From the NCBI RefSeq assembly GCF_016806125.1, contig NZ_CP047166.1:930001-994000 (forward strand): a stretch of DNA of 64,000 nt. Reading direction: 5' to 3'. The DNA is from Ponticoccus alexandrii. Its GTDB lineage: Bacteria > Pseudomonadota > Alphaproteobacteria > Rhodobacterales > Rhodobacteraceae. The translations under genes were made by a program, and so were the position numbers. Within the stretch, counting starts at the first letter, position 1. Each line of letters starts with the position of its first letter. Shown here in pieces: positions 43,906-52,667 of the stretch. The notes under the pieces were generated by a model, which saw only the letters and a list, made by a program, of their open reading frames with translations, searched no databases and was not told the DNA's origin.

Positions 43906-44370
43906 ATGCCAACCCCCTTCGATCCCGAAGACCTCCTGCGCTTGCCGCTGATGGCCATGCTGGGCACTGTCACCGAGGAGGGGGCGCCGCGCACCGCGCC
44001 GGTCTGGTTCGCCTGGGAAGAGGGCGCCCTGTGGATGCTCTCGGACGCGGACGGCAGTTCGGCGCGGCGGGTGGCGCAGGACTCGCGCGTCTCTGTCGAG
44101 ATCGTCGAATACGACAACGCGGGCGGCGTGCTGCGCCACCTTGGCCTTCGCGGACGCGCCGAGGTGCGGCCCATGGATACCGCGCTGTTCCGGCGCCTGT
44201 TGCGGCGCTACCTCGGCCCGCAGGAGGACTGGAACCCGTGGTTCATCGAAAACGTCGCCCGCATCGAAGCCCCGACGGGCCGCCTGATCCGGCTGGCGCC
44301 GTCGAGTGTCTTTACCAATGACGTGAGTTTCTTCCGCACCGGACCGGATCTGGCAACGCGTCCTTCCTGA
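43906..44370 (+). CDS. Pyridoxamine 5'-phosphate oxidase-like flavin protein
   Basis: The 154-residue protein has a split-barrel PNPOx fold pattern: LLRLPLMAMLGTVTEEGAP, RTAPVWFAWEEGALWML, SSARRVAQDSRVSVEI, GRAEVRPMDT. Such proteins bind FMN, F420 or heme and reduce varied substrates; this is not the PLP-synthesis enzyme PdxH, being much shorter. GAAAAGGAG lies 8 bases before the ATG. Confidence 0.85.
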   Translation: MPTPFDPEDLLRLPLMAMLGTVTEEGAPRTAPVWFAWEEGALWMLSDADGSSARRVAQDSRVSVEIVEYDNAGGVLRHLGLRGRAEVRPMDTALFRRLLRRYLGPQEDWNPWFIENVARIEAPTGRLIRLAPSSVFTNDVSFFRTGPDLATRPS

Positions 44371-44723
44371 CGCGGCTTTGCGGTGGGGCCGGAGACTTGA
44401 AGGCCCCGGCGACCGCCTGCGACATGGCCGGGGCCGGACGTCCACGGTTCGGGGGCGGGGGGCCTGTGCGGGACGAGACGACGCGGGCTTCCCGCGCCGT
44501 CATCGACCGGACGACCGTGGGGACGCGTGCCGCGTGGCCGGAGGCTGAAAACGCGATCCGGCGCGCGGGGCCGCTGGGCTCCGCATAAGGGTGCCGCGCG
44601 CCCCGTCAACCGAACCTCCGCGGTGGGGCCGGCGGCATGAAAACCACGCTCCGCCGCGCGGCGCGGTTGACAGGATGGCGCGCGCCGGGCTTCTTGGCGG
44701 GGTATCGTGAAGAGAGATCCGCC
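44371..44723. other. Intergenic stretch, no gene seen
   Basis: The 353 bases contain the direct repeat GCGGTGGGGCCGG at about 44380 and 44625 and a weak hairpin (GGGGCC/GGCCCC, 44385-44407) after the flavin-protein gene. The reading frames here lack coding character. Confidence 0.4.
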
Positions 44724-45335
44724 ATGACCGCCGCTTTCCTGCTGACCGCCCTGATCGTCTGCCTCGCTCCGGGCATCGGCGTTGTCTACACCCTGTCGAT
44801 GGCGCTGGGGCGGGGCCTGAGCGCCGGGCTTTGGGCAGCATTGGGTTGCACGCTGGTGACGGCGGTGCATCTGGCCGCCGCACTGGCCGGGCTGGCGGCG
44901 GTGCTGCACACCTCGTCCCTGTTGTTTGCAGCGGTGAAATATGCAGGCGTCGCCTATCTGCTCTGGATGGCCTGGGGCACCCTGCAGGGGCGCGGTGCGC
45001 TGGAAGTCCGCGCCGAAAGCCAGCCGCTGCCGCCGGGGAGGATCGTCTGGCGCGGCGTGGTGCTGAACCTGCTGAACCCCAAGCTGCCGATGTTCTTCAT
45101 GGCCTTCCTGCCGCAGTTCATCCCGGCGGGATCGCCGCAGGCGACGGCCATGCTGGTGGAACTGGGGCTGGCCTTCGTCGCCATCACCGGGCTGGTCATG
45201 GCGGTCTATGCGCTGGCGGCTGGCTGGCTGCGGGCGCGGGTGGTGGAAAGCCCCCGCGCCATGACCTGGCTGCGGCGGGTCTTTGCCGCCTCTTTCGCCG
45301 GGCTCGGGGCGAAACTGGCCTTCGAGCGGGCCTGA
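44724..45335 (+). CDS. LysE/RhtB family exporter
   Basis: The 203-residue protein has six hydrophobic segments and the LysE signatures LIVCLAPGIGVVYTLSMALG, GCTLVTAVHLAAAL, KYAGVAYLLWMAW and LNLLNPKLPMFFMAFLPQF. The family exports amino acids; the substrate is not evident. AGAGAGATCC precedes the ATG at 44724, and the frame upstream to 44637 is not family-like. Confidence 0.9.
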   Translation: MTAAFLLTALIVCLAPGIGVVYTLSMALGRGLSAGLWAALGCTLVTAVHLAAALAGLAAVLHTSSLLFAAVKYAGVAYLLWMAWGTLQGRGALEVRAESQPLPPGRIVWRGVVLNLLNPKLPMFFMAFLPQFIPAGSPQATAMLVELGLAFVAITGLVMAVYALAAGWLRARVVESPRAMTWLRRVFAASFAGLGAKLAFERA

Positions 45336-45534
45336 CCTTCAAGCGCCGACCTGACCCGCCGAGGGCGGTCTGTGGCCCGCCTCCAAGGTGTCCGGCCAAG
45401 GAGACCCGCTTGCGGGTTTCATGCACCATCCTGCGGCCGCGTCAGGGGCCGCGCGCAGCCGACGGGGCCGGGCAGGGCGGTTGTCCTGCGCGCAGCGCTG
45501 GCGTAGGGAGCGGCGCAAGGAAAGTGAGGCAGCG

Positions 45535-46128
45535 ATGAGCGATCCGCTGACCCTTGGGGTCTACAACACACGGGGCGAGGACTACCGCCGGATGATGGCG
45601 GATTCCGCGCTATCGGACGAGGCCAGGGCGCGGTTCCTCGACGCCTGCCCGCCGCCCGGGCGGGTGCTGGATCTGGGCTGCGGGCCGGGCGCCTACGCGG
45701 TCCCTTTCGCCGAAGCCGGGCATCAGGTCGATGCCTGGGACGCGGCAGAGGCGGTGCTGGGGATGGTGCCCGAGCATGATCGCATCGCCCCTCGGTTGGC
45801 ACGTTTCGACGACCTGACGGCGGTGGCGGATTACGACGGTGTCTGGGCCTATTTCAGCCTTTTGCACGCGCCGCGCGCGGCCCTGCCGGGGCATCTGGCA
45901 GCCATTGCGCGCGCTCTGAAACCGGGCGGGGTGCTGTTCCTGGGTATGAAGCTGGGCACCGGCGGGGCGCGGGATGCGCTGGGACGGCACTACGAATACT
46001 ACGCGGTCGGAGAGCTGGAGGCGCTGCTGCGCGAGGCCGGGCTGACACCGATCGACCGCTGGGAAGGCGAAGGCACGGGGCTGACCGGAGAGGTCCATCC
46101 CTCTGTCGTGGTGCGTGCCGATGCCTGA
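45535..46128 (+). CDS. Class I SAM-dependent methyltransferase
   Basis: The 197-residue protein has motif [20 protein letters not shown], the acidic loop [10 protein letters not shown], the [13 protein letters not shown] post-motif and [14 protein letters not shown]. The tail is [16 protein letters not shown]. Substrate unknown. AAAGTGAGG precedes the ATG. Its last codons overlap the start of rnhA, suggesting co-translation. Confidence 0.9.
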   Translation: MSDPLTLGVYNTRGEDYRRMMADSALSDEARARFLDACPPPGRVLDLGCGPGAYAVPFAEAGHQVDAWDAAEAVLGMVPEHDRIAPRLARFDDLTAVADYDGVWAYFSLLHAPRAALPGHLAAIARALKPGGVLFLGMKLGTGGARDALGRHYEYYAVGELEALLREAGLTPIDRWEGEGTGLTGEVHPSVVVRADA

Positions 46129-46582
46129 GCTTTTCGCCTATACGGACGGGGCCTGTTCGGGCAATCCGGGGCCTGGCGGCTGGGGGGTGCTTCTGCGCGC
46201 GATGGACGGCGATACGGTCGTCAAGGAACGCACGCTGAGCGGTGGCGAGGGGCAGACCACCAACAACCGCATGGAACTGCTGGCGGCGATCCACGCTCTG
46301 GAATCCCTGTCGCGCGCGTCGCGGATCACGGTGGTGACGGATTCGGCCTATGTGAAGAACGGCGTGACCGGCTGGATCCACGGCTGGAAGCGCAACGGCT
46401 GGAAGACCGCGGCGAAGAAGCCGGTGAAGAATGCCGAGCTGTGGCAACGGCTGGACGCGGCGCAGGCCCGTCACACCGTGACCTGGGAGTGGGTCAAGGG
46501 CCATGCGGGCCACCCCGAGAACGAGCGCGCGGACGAACTGGCGCGCGAGGGCATGGCGCCCTTCAAGGACGGCAATGGCTAG
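46121..46582 (+). CDS. rnhA: Ribonuclease HI
   Basis: RNase HI degrades the RNA strand of RNA-DNA hybrids. The 153-residue protein has the catalytic acids Asp9 in [17 protein letters not shown], Glu52 in [12 protein letters not shown], Asp74 in [11 protein letters not shown] and the last Asp in [14 protein letters not shown] 46121 is used; a GTG at 46115 is possible. It overlaps the methyltransferase by 8 bases. Confidence 0.96.
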   Translation: MPELFAYTDGACSGNPGPGGWGVLLRAMDGDTVVKERTLSGGEGQTTNNRMELLAAIHALESLSRASRITVVTDSAYVKNGVTGWIHGWKRNGWKTAAKKPVKNAELWQRLDAAQARHTVTWEWVKGHAGHPENERADELAREGMAPFKDGNG

Positions 46583-46808
46583 CGGTCCGGGGGCCGGAAC
46601 CCGGTGTCGCGGAGGGGGCGGGGGCGACCTGGCCTCGGCGCGAGCGCGGCGCACCCGCCTGCGGTGCGGGCCAGCGGGGGCGCACCCCGGTGCGCGAGGC
46701 GCGGGCCCCGCGGTTCTGGCGCGCCTGCCCGTGTTACAGGTAGCATGACCCGGCGCCCGGGGTCCGTGGACCCGGGGCGACCGGTGGGCAGCGCGCGGAG
46801 GAGGCGGC

Positions 46809-47435
46809 ATGACGGCACTGGCGGTTCTGGATTACACCTCGGTCGTGATCTTCGCGCTGACCGGCGCGCTGGTGGCAAGCCGGGCGCAGCTGGATGTCGT
46901 GGGCTTCTGTTTCTTCGCCTGCCTGACCGGGCTGGGCGGTGGCACGATCCGCGACGTGTTGCTGAACCGGGCGCCGATCTGGATGGGCGATCCGACCTAT
47001 CTGGCGCTGTGTTGCGCGGCGGCCCTGATCGTCTTCTTCACCGCGCACCGGCTGGAAAGCCGGTTCAAGGCGATCCTCTGGCTGGATGCGCTGGCCCTGT
47101 CGGTGGCCGTCGCGGCAGGGGCCGGCTTGGCGTCGAGCCTTGGCCAGCCCCTGCCGATCGTGCTGGTGATGGGCATCGTGACCGGCTGCGTCGGCGGCCT
47201 GATGCGCGACGTGGTGGGCAACGAGGTGCCCTTCGTGTTGCGGCAGGGCGAGTTGTACGTCACCTGCGCTCTGGCGGGCTCGGGGGCCTGGGTCGCGGTG
47301 CAGGCGCTCGGCCTGCCCGCGCCGCTGCCCGCGCTGGCCTGCGCGGCGGTGACCTTTGCGTTGCGCGCCGGAAGTATGGCCTTTGGATGGGCCTTGCCGG
47401 TTTACAAGCCGCGCCCGCCGCGCCACCGGCCCTGA
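46809..47435 (+). CDS. TRIC-type (UPF0126) cation channel family protein
   Basis: The 208-residue protein has about seven hydrophobic segments in two related halves, each with the Gly-Gly...Arg-Asp motif of the family: GGGTIRDVLLNRAPIWMGD and GGLMRDVVGNEVPFVLRQGE. Bacterial TRIC homologues (YicG type) form trimeric cation-permeable channels. GAGGAGGCGGC precedes the ATG. Confidence 0.9.
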   Translation: MTALAVLDYTSVVIFALTGALVASRAQLDVVGFCFFACLTGLGGGTIRDVLLNRAPIWMGDPTYLALCCAAALIVFFTAHRLESRFKAILWLDALALSVAVAAGAGLASSLGQPLPIVLVMGIVTGCVGGLMRDVVGNEVPFVLRQGELYVTCALAGSGAWVAVQALGLPAPLPALACAAVTFALRAGSMAFGWALPVYKPRPPRHRP

Positions 47436-47631
47436 GGCGACGCCCGCCTGCGCCGCCGGGGCCAATGCCCAAAGCCGCGCAGGTCGACAGGGACCACGGG
47501 GGCGGCGCTACCGGTCGGCTTCGCGCTCGGGAACCACGGCCCTCCGGCCCTTGCCGCCCCCCGGGCAGGGGCGCCCCGGCAGTCGCGCCATTTGCTGCAC
47601 GCGTCTGTGCCCCGTTGGCGCGCGCCCGACG

Positions 47632-48819
47632 CTATTGCAGGTCGCCGAAGGCCTCTTGCAGTCGCTTCACCGCCTCGGCCACCCGCGCGCGGGGAGTGGC
47701 GATGTTGAAGCGCAGGAAGTCTTCGCCGCCGCTGCCGAAGGTCGGGCCGTGGTTGGCGGCGATGCGGGCGTCCTGCTCGACCCGGCGGGTGAATTCCGCC
47801 CTCTCCATTCCGGTGCCGGAGAAATCGACCCACGACAGGTAAGTCGCCTGCAAGGGCATCGAGTTAAGGCCGGGGATCGCGTTCACACCCTCGTCGAAGA
47901 GGCGCCGGTTGCCATCGAGATAGGCCACCAGCGCGTCCACCCATGCGGCGCCTTCCGGGGAATAGGCGGCCTCGGCCATGAACAGGCCGAAGCTGTTGGG
48001 CGAAAGGCCCAGACCCGCCATGCGCGCGGCGAAGCGGGCGCGCAGGTCCGGGTCGGCGATGATCACGTTGCCGATATGGGTGCCCGCGAGGTTGAAGGTC
48101 TTGGTGGTCGCGGACATCATCACCAGCCGGTCGGCGATGCTGTCATCCACCAGCGCCATCGCAGTATGGTTCTGGCCGGGCATCACAAGATCGTGGTGGA
48201 TCTCGTCTGAGACGAGGATCAGGTCGTGGCGCTTGGCGAAATCGGCGACGTCCTGCAGTTCCTCGCGGGTCCAGACGCGACCGCCGGGATTGTGGGGCGA
48301 GCAGAGCACCAGCATGGTCTCGGCGCCGGTCATCTGCGCGTCCCATGCCTCGAAATCCATGGTGTAGCGATTGTCCTCCAGCGCCAGCCGGCATTCGCGG
48401 ACCTCGCGGCCAGAGGCGCGGATGACCCGGGCAAAGGCGTGGTAGACGGGCGTCATCAGGACAACCGCATCCCCGGGTCGGGTGAAGGCATCGACGCAAA
48501 GCGCCGTGCCGTTCACAAGGCCATGGGTCGAGAAGATCCAGTCCCGTTCTACCGTCCAGCCGTGACGCTCCTGCATCCACCAGCGGATAGCATCGCGGTA
48601 GCCGGTATCGTCGCCATAGTAGCCGTAAAGCCCATGGTCGGCCATGCGCTGCACAGCAGCCTGCACGCAGGCCGGCGGGCGAAAGTCCATGTCGGCCACC
48701 CACATGGCAAGGCCGTCCTCGGCGGGCACACCGTATAGCGGCTGCATCATGTCCCACTTGCTGGAATGTGTGCCGAAGCGGTCGATTTCCTCGTCGAAGT
48801 CGGGGGTCAGGTGGGCCAT
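47632..48819 (-). CDS. PLP-dependent aminotransferase/C-S lyase, MalY/PatB type
   Basis: The 395-residue fold type I protein matches MalY/PatB enzymes: SSKWDMMQPLYGVPAEDG, MWVADMDFRPP, YGYYGDDTGYRDAI, LVLCSPHNPGGRVWT, LVSDEIHHDLV, and the PLP Lys240 in MMSATTKTFNLAGTHIG. The likely activity is cystathionine beta-lyase or a related C-S lyase, possibly with a regulatory role as in MalY. ATG 48819 is chosen because family members begin shortly before the DRFGTHSSKWD segment. Confidence 0.9.
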   Translation of the reverse strand: MAHLTPDFDEEIDRFGTHSSKWDMMQPLYGVPAEDGLAMWVADMDFRPPACVQAAVQRMADHGLYGYYGDDTGYRDAIRWWMQERHGWTVERDWIFSTHGLVNGTALCVDAFTRPGDAVVLMTPVYHAFARVIRASGREVRECRLALEDNRYTMDFEAWDAQMTGAETMLVLCSPHNPGGRVWTREELQDVADFAKRHDLILVSDEIHHDLVMPGQNHTAMALVDDSIADRLVMMSATTKTFNLAGTHIGNVIIADPDLRARFAARMAGLGLSPNSFGLFMAEAAYSPEGAAWVDALVAYLDGNRRLFDEGVNAIPGLNSMPLQATYLSWVDFSGTGMERAEFTRRVEQDARIAANHGPTFGSGGEDFLRFNIATPRARVAEAVKRLQEAFGDLQ

Positions 48820-49256
48820 GGGATACCTCGTGTCGTTTGGCCCATTGGTTTCAAGGCAGCGCGGCAAGGGCAAGAGCAAATGCGTGCGGTGTGCATGGAT
48901 CAGCGCGACGGGGCGGAAGAGGGGTGCTGTCCGGCAACGCCCCGTCGGCCCGGTTGGGTCGGTGCAGGCTTCCGGCGGCCGCCGCCGCGCCCACGTAGGG
49001 GGGTACCCACAGCGCGAGGCCCGTCCGGCGGCCCAGCAGGATCGGCAGGCCCCATGTCAGCGCAACGCCAGTCGCGGCAGGGGTGCCGGCTCCCGGGGCG
49101 CCGCAGATCAGGCCAGGCCCGACAATGATGCGCACTGTCCGCGTCATCTGCCCCATTCATGCCCACCCAGAGGGGGTTGCCGTGCCGGTTCGGGGCAGAC
49201 AACGGACAGCTGTGCGGGTTGTTGCGATTCTGCGCAGAGCGCCTTAGATCGAAGCC
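48820..49256. other. Divergent intergenic region, no gene seen
   Basis: The 437 bases lie between the aminotransferase (minus) and the def cluster (plus). Apart from the promoter-like sequence at 49222-49250 I find nothing. Confidence 0.45.
49222..49250 (+). promoter_or_regulatory. Sigma-70-like promoter for the def-fmt cluster
   Basis: TTGCGA (49222-49227), a 17-base spacer and TAGATC (49245-49250) match the alphaproteobacterial consensus. Transcription would start about 6-7 bases after the -10 box, at or right next to the def start codon at 49257. No clear SD precedes that ATG. Confidence 0.5.
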
Positions 49257-49781
49257 ATGAAGCGCCCCATCCTGATCCATCCCGATCCCCGGCTCAAGAA
49301 GCTCTGTACAGAAGTCGACGACGTCTCGGACGAGTTGCGGGTCCTTGCCGCAGACATGCTGGAAACCATGTACGAGGCGCCGGGCATCGGCCTTGCCGCG
49401 CCGCAGATCGGTGTGCTGTCGCGGCTGATCGTGCTCGACTGCGTCAAGGACGAGGCCGAGGCGCCGCGCCCGCTGGTCATGGTGAACCCGCGGGTCGTCG
49501 CATCCTCGGACGAGCGCAACGTCTACGAAGAAGGCTGCCTGTCGATCCCCGACCAATACGCCGAGGTCGAGCGGCCCAAGGTGGTGGACGTGGAGTGGAT
49601 GGACCTGAACGGGGCCTTGCAGAAAGAGACCTTCGACGGGCTCTGGGCGACCTGCGTGCAGCACGAAATCGACCATTTGGACGGCAAACTCTTCATCGAC
49701 TACCTCGGTGCGATGAAGCGGCAGATGATCACCCGCAAGATGGTCAAGCTGAAGAAGGAACGCGCGAGGGAGAAGGCATGA
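49257..49781 (+). CDS. def: Peptide deformylase, first copy
   Basis: The enzyme removes the formyl group from nascent chains. The 174-residue protein has all three motifs: GIGLAAPQIG (Gln50), EEGCLSIP (metal ligand Cys94) and HEIDHLDG (His136, Glu137, His140), plus the basic C-terminal helix that binds the ribosome (MVKLKKERAREK). This is the copy most likely to be the housekeeping enzyme. Its stop overlaps the start of the second copy. Confidence 0.96.
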   Translation: MKRPILIHPDPRLKKLCTEVDDVSDELRVLAADMLETMYEAPGIGLAAPQIGVLSRLIVLDCVKDEAEAPRPLVMVNPRVVASSDERNVYEEGCLSIPDQYAEVERPKVVDVEWMDLNGALQKETFDGLWATCVQHEIDHLDGKLFIDYLGAMKRQMITRKMVKLKKERAREKA

Positions 49782-50269
49782 GCCTGCTGCCGATCCTGCG
49801 CTGGCCGGATCCGCGCCTTGCCCAGCCCTGCGCGCCGGTCACCGACCTCGAGGCGGCGCGGGCGCTGATCGCCGACCTTTTCGAAACCATGTACGACGCG
49901 CCCGGGCGGGGCCTCGCGGCGCCGCAGGTCGGCGCGATGGAGCGCGTCTTCGTGATGGATGCGGGCTGGAAGACCGGCGAGAAGACCCCGCGCGCCTGCA
50001 TCGATCCGCATGTGATCTCTGCCTCCGAGGCCACGGCCAAGGGCGAAGAGGGCTGCCTGTCGGTGCCCGGCGTCACGGCGCAGGTCGAGCGGCCCGTCAG
50101 CATCGTGCTGGGCTACCGCGACGAGGCGGGCGAGGCGCAGCAGGTGGCGCTGGAGGGCGCCGAGGCGCGGGTGGCGCAGCACGAACTGGACCACCTCGAC
50201 GGGGTGATGCATTTTGACCGGCTGGACCTGGCGGCGCGCGATGCGCTGCTGGCGGAGTACGAGACATGA
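49778..50269 (+). CDS. Peptide deformylase, second copy
   Basis: The 163-residue protein keeps the metal site (Cys93 in EEGCLSVPG; His135, Glu136, His139 in HELDHLDG) and Gln50, but the first motif reads GRGLAAPQVG with Arg where Ile/Val is usual in the substrate pocket. It lacks the basic C-terminal extension of copy 1. It may deformylate other peptides or act away from the ribosome. Translation is coupled to copy 1 (ATGA). Confidence 0.9.
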   Translation: MSLLPILRWPDPRLAQPCAPVTDLEAARALIADLFETMYDAPGRGLAAPQVGAMERVFVMDAGWKTGEKTPRACIDPHVISASEATAKGEEGCLSVPGVTAQVERPVSIVLGYRDEAGEAQQVALEGAEARVAQHELDHLDGVMHFDRLDLAARDALLAEYET

Positions 50270-50327
50270 GCGCGCGGCGCTTTGAGCTGGCCTTGCTTGA
50301 GGGCGCGCGGGTCGCGCCGGGCGGGAC

Positions 50328-50349
50328 GAAGGCCCTTGCAAGGGCCTTC
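50328..50349. repeat. Perfect 22-base palindrome between def copies 2 and 3
   Basis: GAAGGCCCTTG and CAAGGGCCTTC form a perfect palindrome 30 bases before the third copy. It may limit transcription into the third copy or stabilise the upstream message. Confidence 0.55.
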
Positions 50350-50378
50350 CCCGCACCCGTTGCGGCGGAGCCGCGCCC

Positions 50379-50876
50379 ATGACCGTGCGGTCCTTCGTGG
50401 CCTGGCCGGACAAACGGCTGAAAACCGTGGCGGCGGATGTCGCTGCGGTGGACGACGACGTCCGGGCGATCTGGCGCGACATGGTGGATACCATGGAGGC
50501 AATGCCGGGGGTCGGGCTGGCCGCCGTGCAGATCGGCGTGATGCAGCGGCTGGCGGTCGTCGATGCCTCTGACACACGCGGGCAGGCGGTGCTGATGGCC
50601 AATCCCGAGGTGCTGCACGCCAGCATCGAGCCGCGCACCCATGAGGAGGCCTCTCCGAACCTGCCCGGCGTCTCGGCCAAGGTGGTGCGGCCGCGCGCCG
50701 TGACCGTCCGCTTCATGGACGAGAGCGGCGCGGTGGTGGAGCGCGATTTCGTCGGGCTCTGGGCCACCAGCGTGCAGCACCAGATCGACCACCTCGCGGG
50801 CCGGATGTACTTCGACCGGCTGAGCCGCACGAAGCGCGAGATGCTGATCCGCCGCGCGAAGAAGGTGGTCGGCTAA
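50379..50876 (+). CDS. Peptide-deformylase-like protein, catalytic residues replaced
   Basis: The 165-residue protein is full length and aligns along the whole deformylase fold. It keeps Gln51 and the two His of motif 3, but its first motif reads [10 protein letters not shown] (Pro to Val). Motif 2 reads EEASPNLPG, with Ser92 in place of the metal-binding Cys. Motif 3 reads HQIDHLAG, with Gln135 in place of the catalytic Glu. Known deformylases need this Cys and Glu, so the protein is probably not a deformylase. It may bind formyl-peptides or regulate the other copies. The frame shows no decay, so selection seems to maintain it. It sits 109 bases after copy 2, upstream of fmt. Confidence 0.88.
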   Translation: MTVRSFVAWPDKRLKTVAADVAAVDDDVRAIWRDMVDTMEAMPGVGLAAVQIGVMQRLAVVDASDTRGQAVLMANPEVLHASIEPRTHEEASPNLPGVSAKVVRPRAVTVRFMDESGAVVERDFVGLWATSVQHQIDHLAGRMYFDRLSRTKREMLIRRAKKVVG

Positions 50877-50922
50877 CGGCGGCGCCGGAGGGGTCCGGGC
50901 GCGTTTCGGGACTGAGGGTGCT

Positions 50923-50985
50923 GGGGGCTCTGCCCCCGCGCGCTGGCGCGCGCTCCCCCGAGGTATTTGGAGACCAAAGAAGCCG
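50923..50985 (+). repeat. GAGGTATTT-type intergenic repeat, copy 4
   Basis: GGGGGCTCTGCCCCC (50923-50937), CGCGCGCTGGCGCGCG, then CTCCCCCGAGGTATTTGGA and GACCAAAGAAGCC. It lies between def copy 3 and fmt, both on the plus strand. Confidence 0.8.
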
Positions 50986-51054
50986 GGGCGGGTCCGTGGG
51001 GTTGCCCTTGAAGGCGGTCCGGGGCAAGCAGGGTTTCGTGTCAGGAGGGCTGCG

Positions 51055-51966
51055 ATGCGTGTGATCTTCATGGGGACGCCGGAGTTTTCGGTGCCGGTGC
51101 TCGAGGCGCTGGTGGGCGCGGGGCATGAGGTCGTCTGCGTCTACTGCCAGCCGCCACGTCCGGCGGGGCGGGGCAAGGCCCTGCGGCCGACGCCGGTGCA
51201 GGCTAGGGCCGAGGCGCTGGGTCTGACGGTGCGCCATCCCGAGCGGTTGCGCGGCACTGACGAGCAGGAGGCCTTTGCCGCGCTGGGCGCCGATGTGGCG
51301 GTGGTGGTGGCTTATGGGCTGATCCTGCCGCAGGCGGTGCTGGATGCGCCGCGCCATGGCTGCCTGAACATCCACGCCTCGCTGCTGCCGCGCTGGCGCG
51401 GGGCGGCGCCGATCCACCGCGCGATCATGGCGGGCGATGCCGAGACCGGCATCTGCATCATGCAGATGGAGGCGGGGCTGGACACCGGCCCGGTGCTCTT
51501 GCGCGAGGCCACCGCCATCGGTGCGACCGAGACCACCGGGGGCCTGCATGACAAACTGTCCGGGATGGGCGCGCGGATGATCGTTGACGCGCTGGAGCGT
51601 CTGTCGGAGCTGGTTGTCGAACCGCAGCCCGAGGCAGGCGTGACCTATGCCGCCAAGATCGACAAGGCCGAGGCCGTGGTGGACTGGGCACGGCCCGCGG
51701 CGGAGGTCTCTGCCCATATCCGCGGGCTGGCGCCCTTTCCGGGGGCATGGACCCTGCATGGCGGCGAGCGGCTGAAGCTGCTGGGAGCCGAGGTCGTGGA
51801 GGGCGCGGGCGCGCCCGGAACGGCGCTGGACGACCGCTTTACCGTCGCCTGTGGCGCGGGCGCGGTGCGCATCACCCGCGCGCAGCGGGCGGGCAAGGCG
51901 GCGCAGGATGCCGAGACCTTCCTGCGCGGGCACCCGGTGACCCGGGGCGACGGGCTGGGGGGCTGA
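51055..51966 (+). CDS. fmt: Methionyl-tRNA formyltransferase
   Basis: Fmt formylates initiator Met-tRNA using 10-formyl-THF. The 303-residue protein has [19 protein letters not shown], the catalytic segment [20 protein letters not shown] and [21 protein letters not shown], and the C-terminal OB-like domain ([20 protein letters not shown]). It follows the def copies, the usual partnership. Confidence 0.97.
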   Translation: MRVIFMGTPEFSVPVLEALVGAGHEVVCVYCQPPRPAGRGKALRPTPVQARAEALGLTVRHPERLRGTDEQEAFAALGADVAVVVAYGLILPQAVLDAPRHGCLNIHASLLPRWRGAAPIHRAIMAGDAETGICIMQMEAGLDTGPVLLREATAIGATETTGGLHDKLSGMGARMIVDALERLSELVVEPQPEAGVTYAAKIDKAEAVVDWARPAAEVSAHIRGLAPFPGAWTLHGGERLKLLGAEVVEGAGAPGTALDDRFTVACGAGAVRITRAQRAGKAAQDAETFLRGHPVTRGDGLGG

Positions 51967-52086
51967 GCCGTGGCCTCCGGTGCTTGCCGCCGGCCCGCTG
52001 GCCCGTGTATCCCTTGGAGGCCGCTGCCCCGTCCGACCCCTGTCAGGCCTGCGCCGGACCCGAGCCCCATCGAGAAAGGCTGAGCC

Positions 52087-52326
52087 ATGTTTCCCGTCCT
52101 CATCGGCACCGTCGTCATCGCGGGCATCGTCGGCTACGCCTCGGAGCGCAGCGGTTTCACCCGCAACGGCGTGCTGCCCAGCATCATCATCTGCGTCGGC
52201 GGCGCCTTCCTGTTTTACTTCGTGCAGATCATGTTCGGTGTGGGCTTCCGCTCTCCGGGGCTGAACGCCATCGCCGCCTCGATCGGGGCTTTGATCATCG
52301 TGCCCACCCATTGGCGGAGGAAATAG
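52087..52326 (+). CDS. Small membrane protein, 79 residues
   Basis: The protein has three hydrophobic segments (VLIGTVVIAGIVGYASE, LPSIIICVGGAFLFYFVQ, LNAIAASIGALIIV) and a basic end THWRRK. The pattern GY-SERSGF...GGAFL resembles GlsB/YeaQ/YmgE (transglycosylase-associated) small proteins, about 80 residues. An AGGCTGAGCC segment precedes the ATG. The next gene, 3 bases on, encodes a similar small protein. Confidence 0.75.
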   Translation: MFPVLIGTVVIAGIVGYASERSGFTRNGVLPSIIICVGGAFLFYFVQIMFGVGFRSPGLNAIAASIGALIIVPTHWRRK

Positions 52327-52328
52327 CC

Positions 52329-52565
52329 ATGCCTGTCGTCCTGCTGATCATCGTCGGCGCCGCTGCCGGATTCATCGCCACGCGGCTGATGCGGATCGAG
52401 GCCGGGATCGTCCAGACCGTGCTGATCGGTATCGGCGGGGCGCTGATCGGCGGCCTTGCGATCCGTTTCCTCGTCGCGATCACCGGCGCGCTGGCGGGGC
52501 TGGTCGGCGCGCTGCTGGGGGCGCTGCTGCTGATCTGGGTCTGGCAGACCTTCCGGCAGCGCTGA
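52329..52565 (+). CDS. Small Gly-rich membrane protein, 78 residues
   Basis: The protein has three Gly-rich hydrophobic segments (VVLLIIVGAAAGFIATRLM, VLIGIGGALIGGLAIRF, LVGALLGALLLIWVWQTF) in the GlsB/YeaQ style. GGAGGAAATAGCC precedes the ATG at 52329, right after the stop of the previous gene, so the two are co-translated and may act together in the membrane. Confidence 0.78.
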   Translation: MPVVLLIIVGAAAGFIATRLMRIEAGIVQTVLIGIGGALIGGLAIRFLVAITGALAGLVGALLGALLLIWVWQTFRQR

Positions 52566-52667
52566 GACCCTGTTCCGTGCGCTGATGCGCAGCCGGGCGT
52601 GCGGGCTTGCCGGTTTGCACAGAAGCGGCCCCACGCTAGCTCTGATCCAACGGATCAGGAGGAAACG

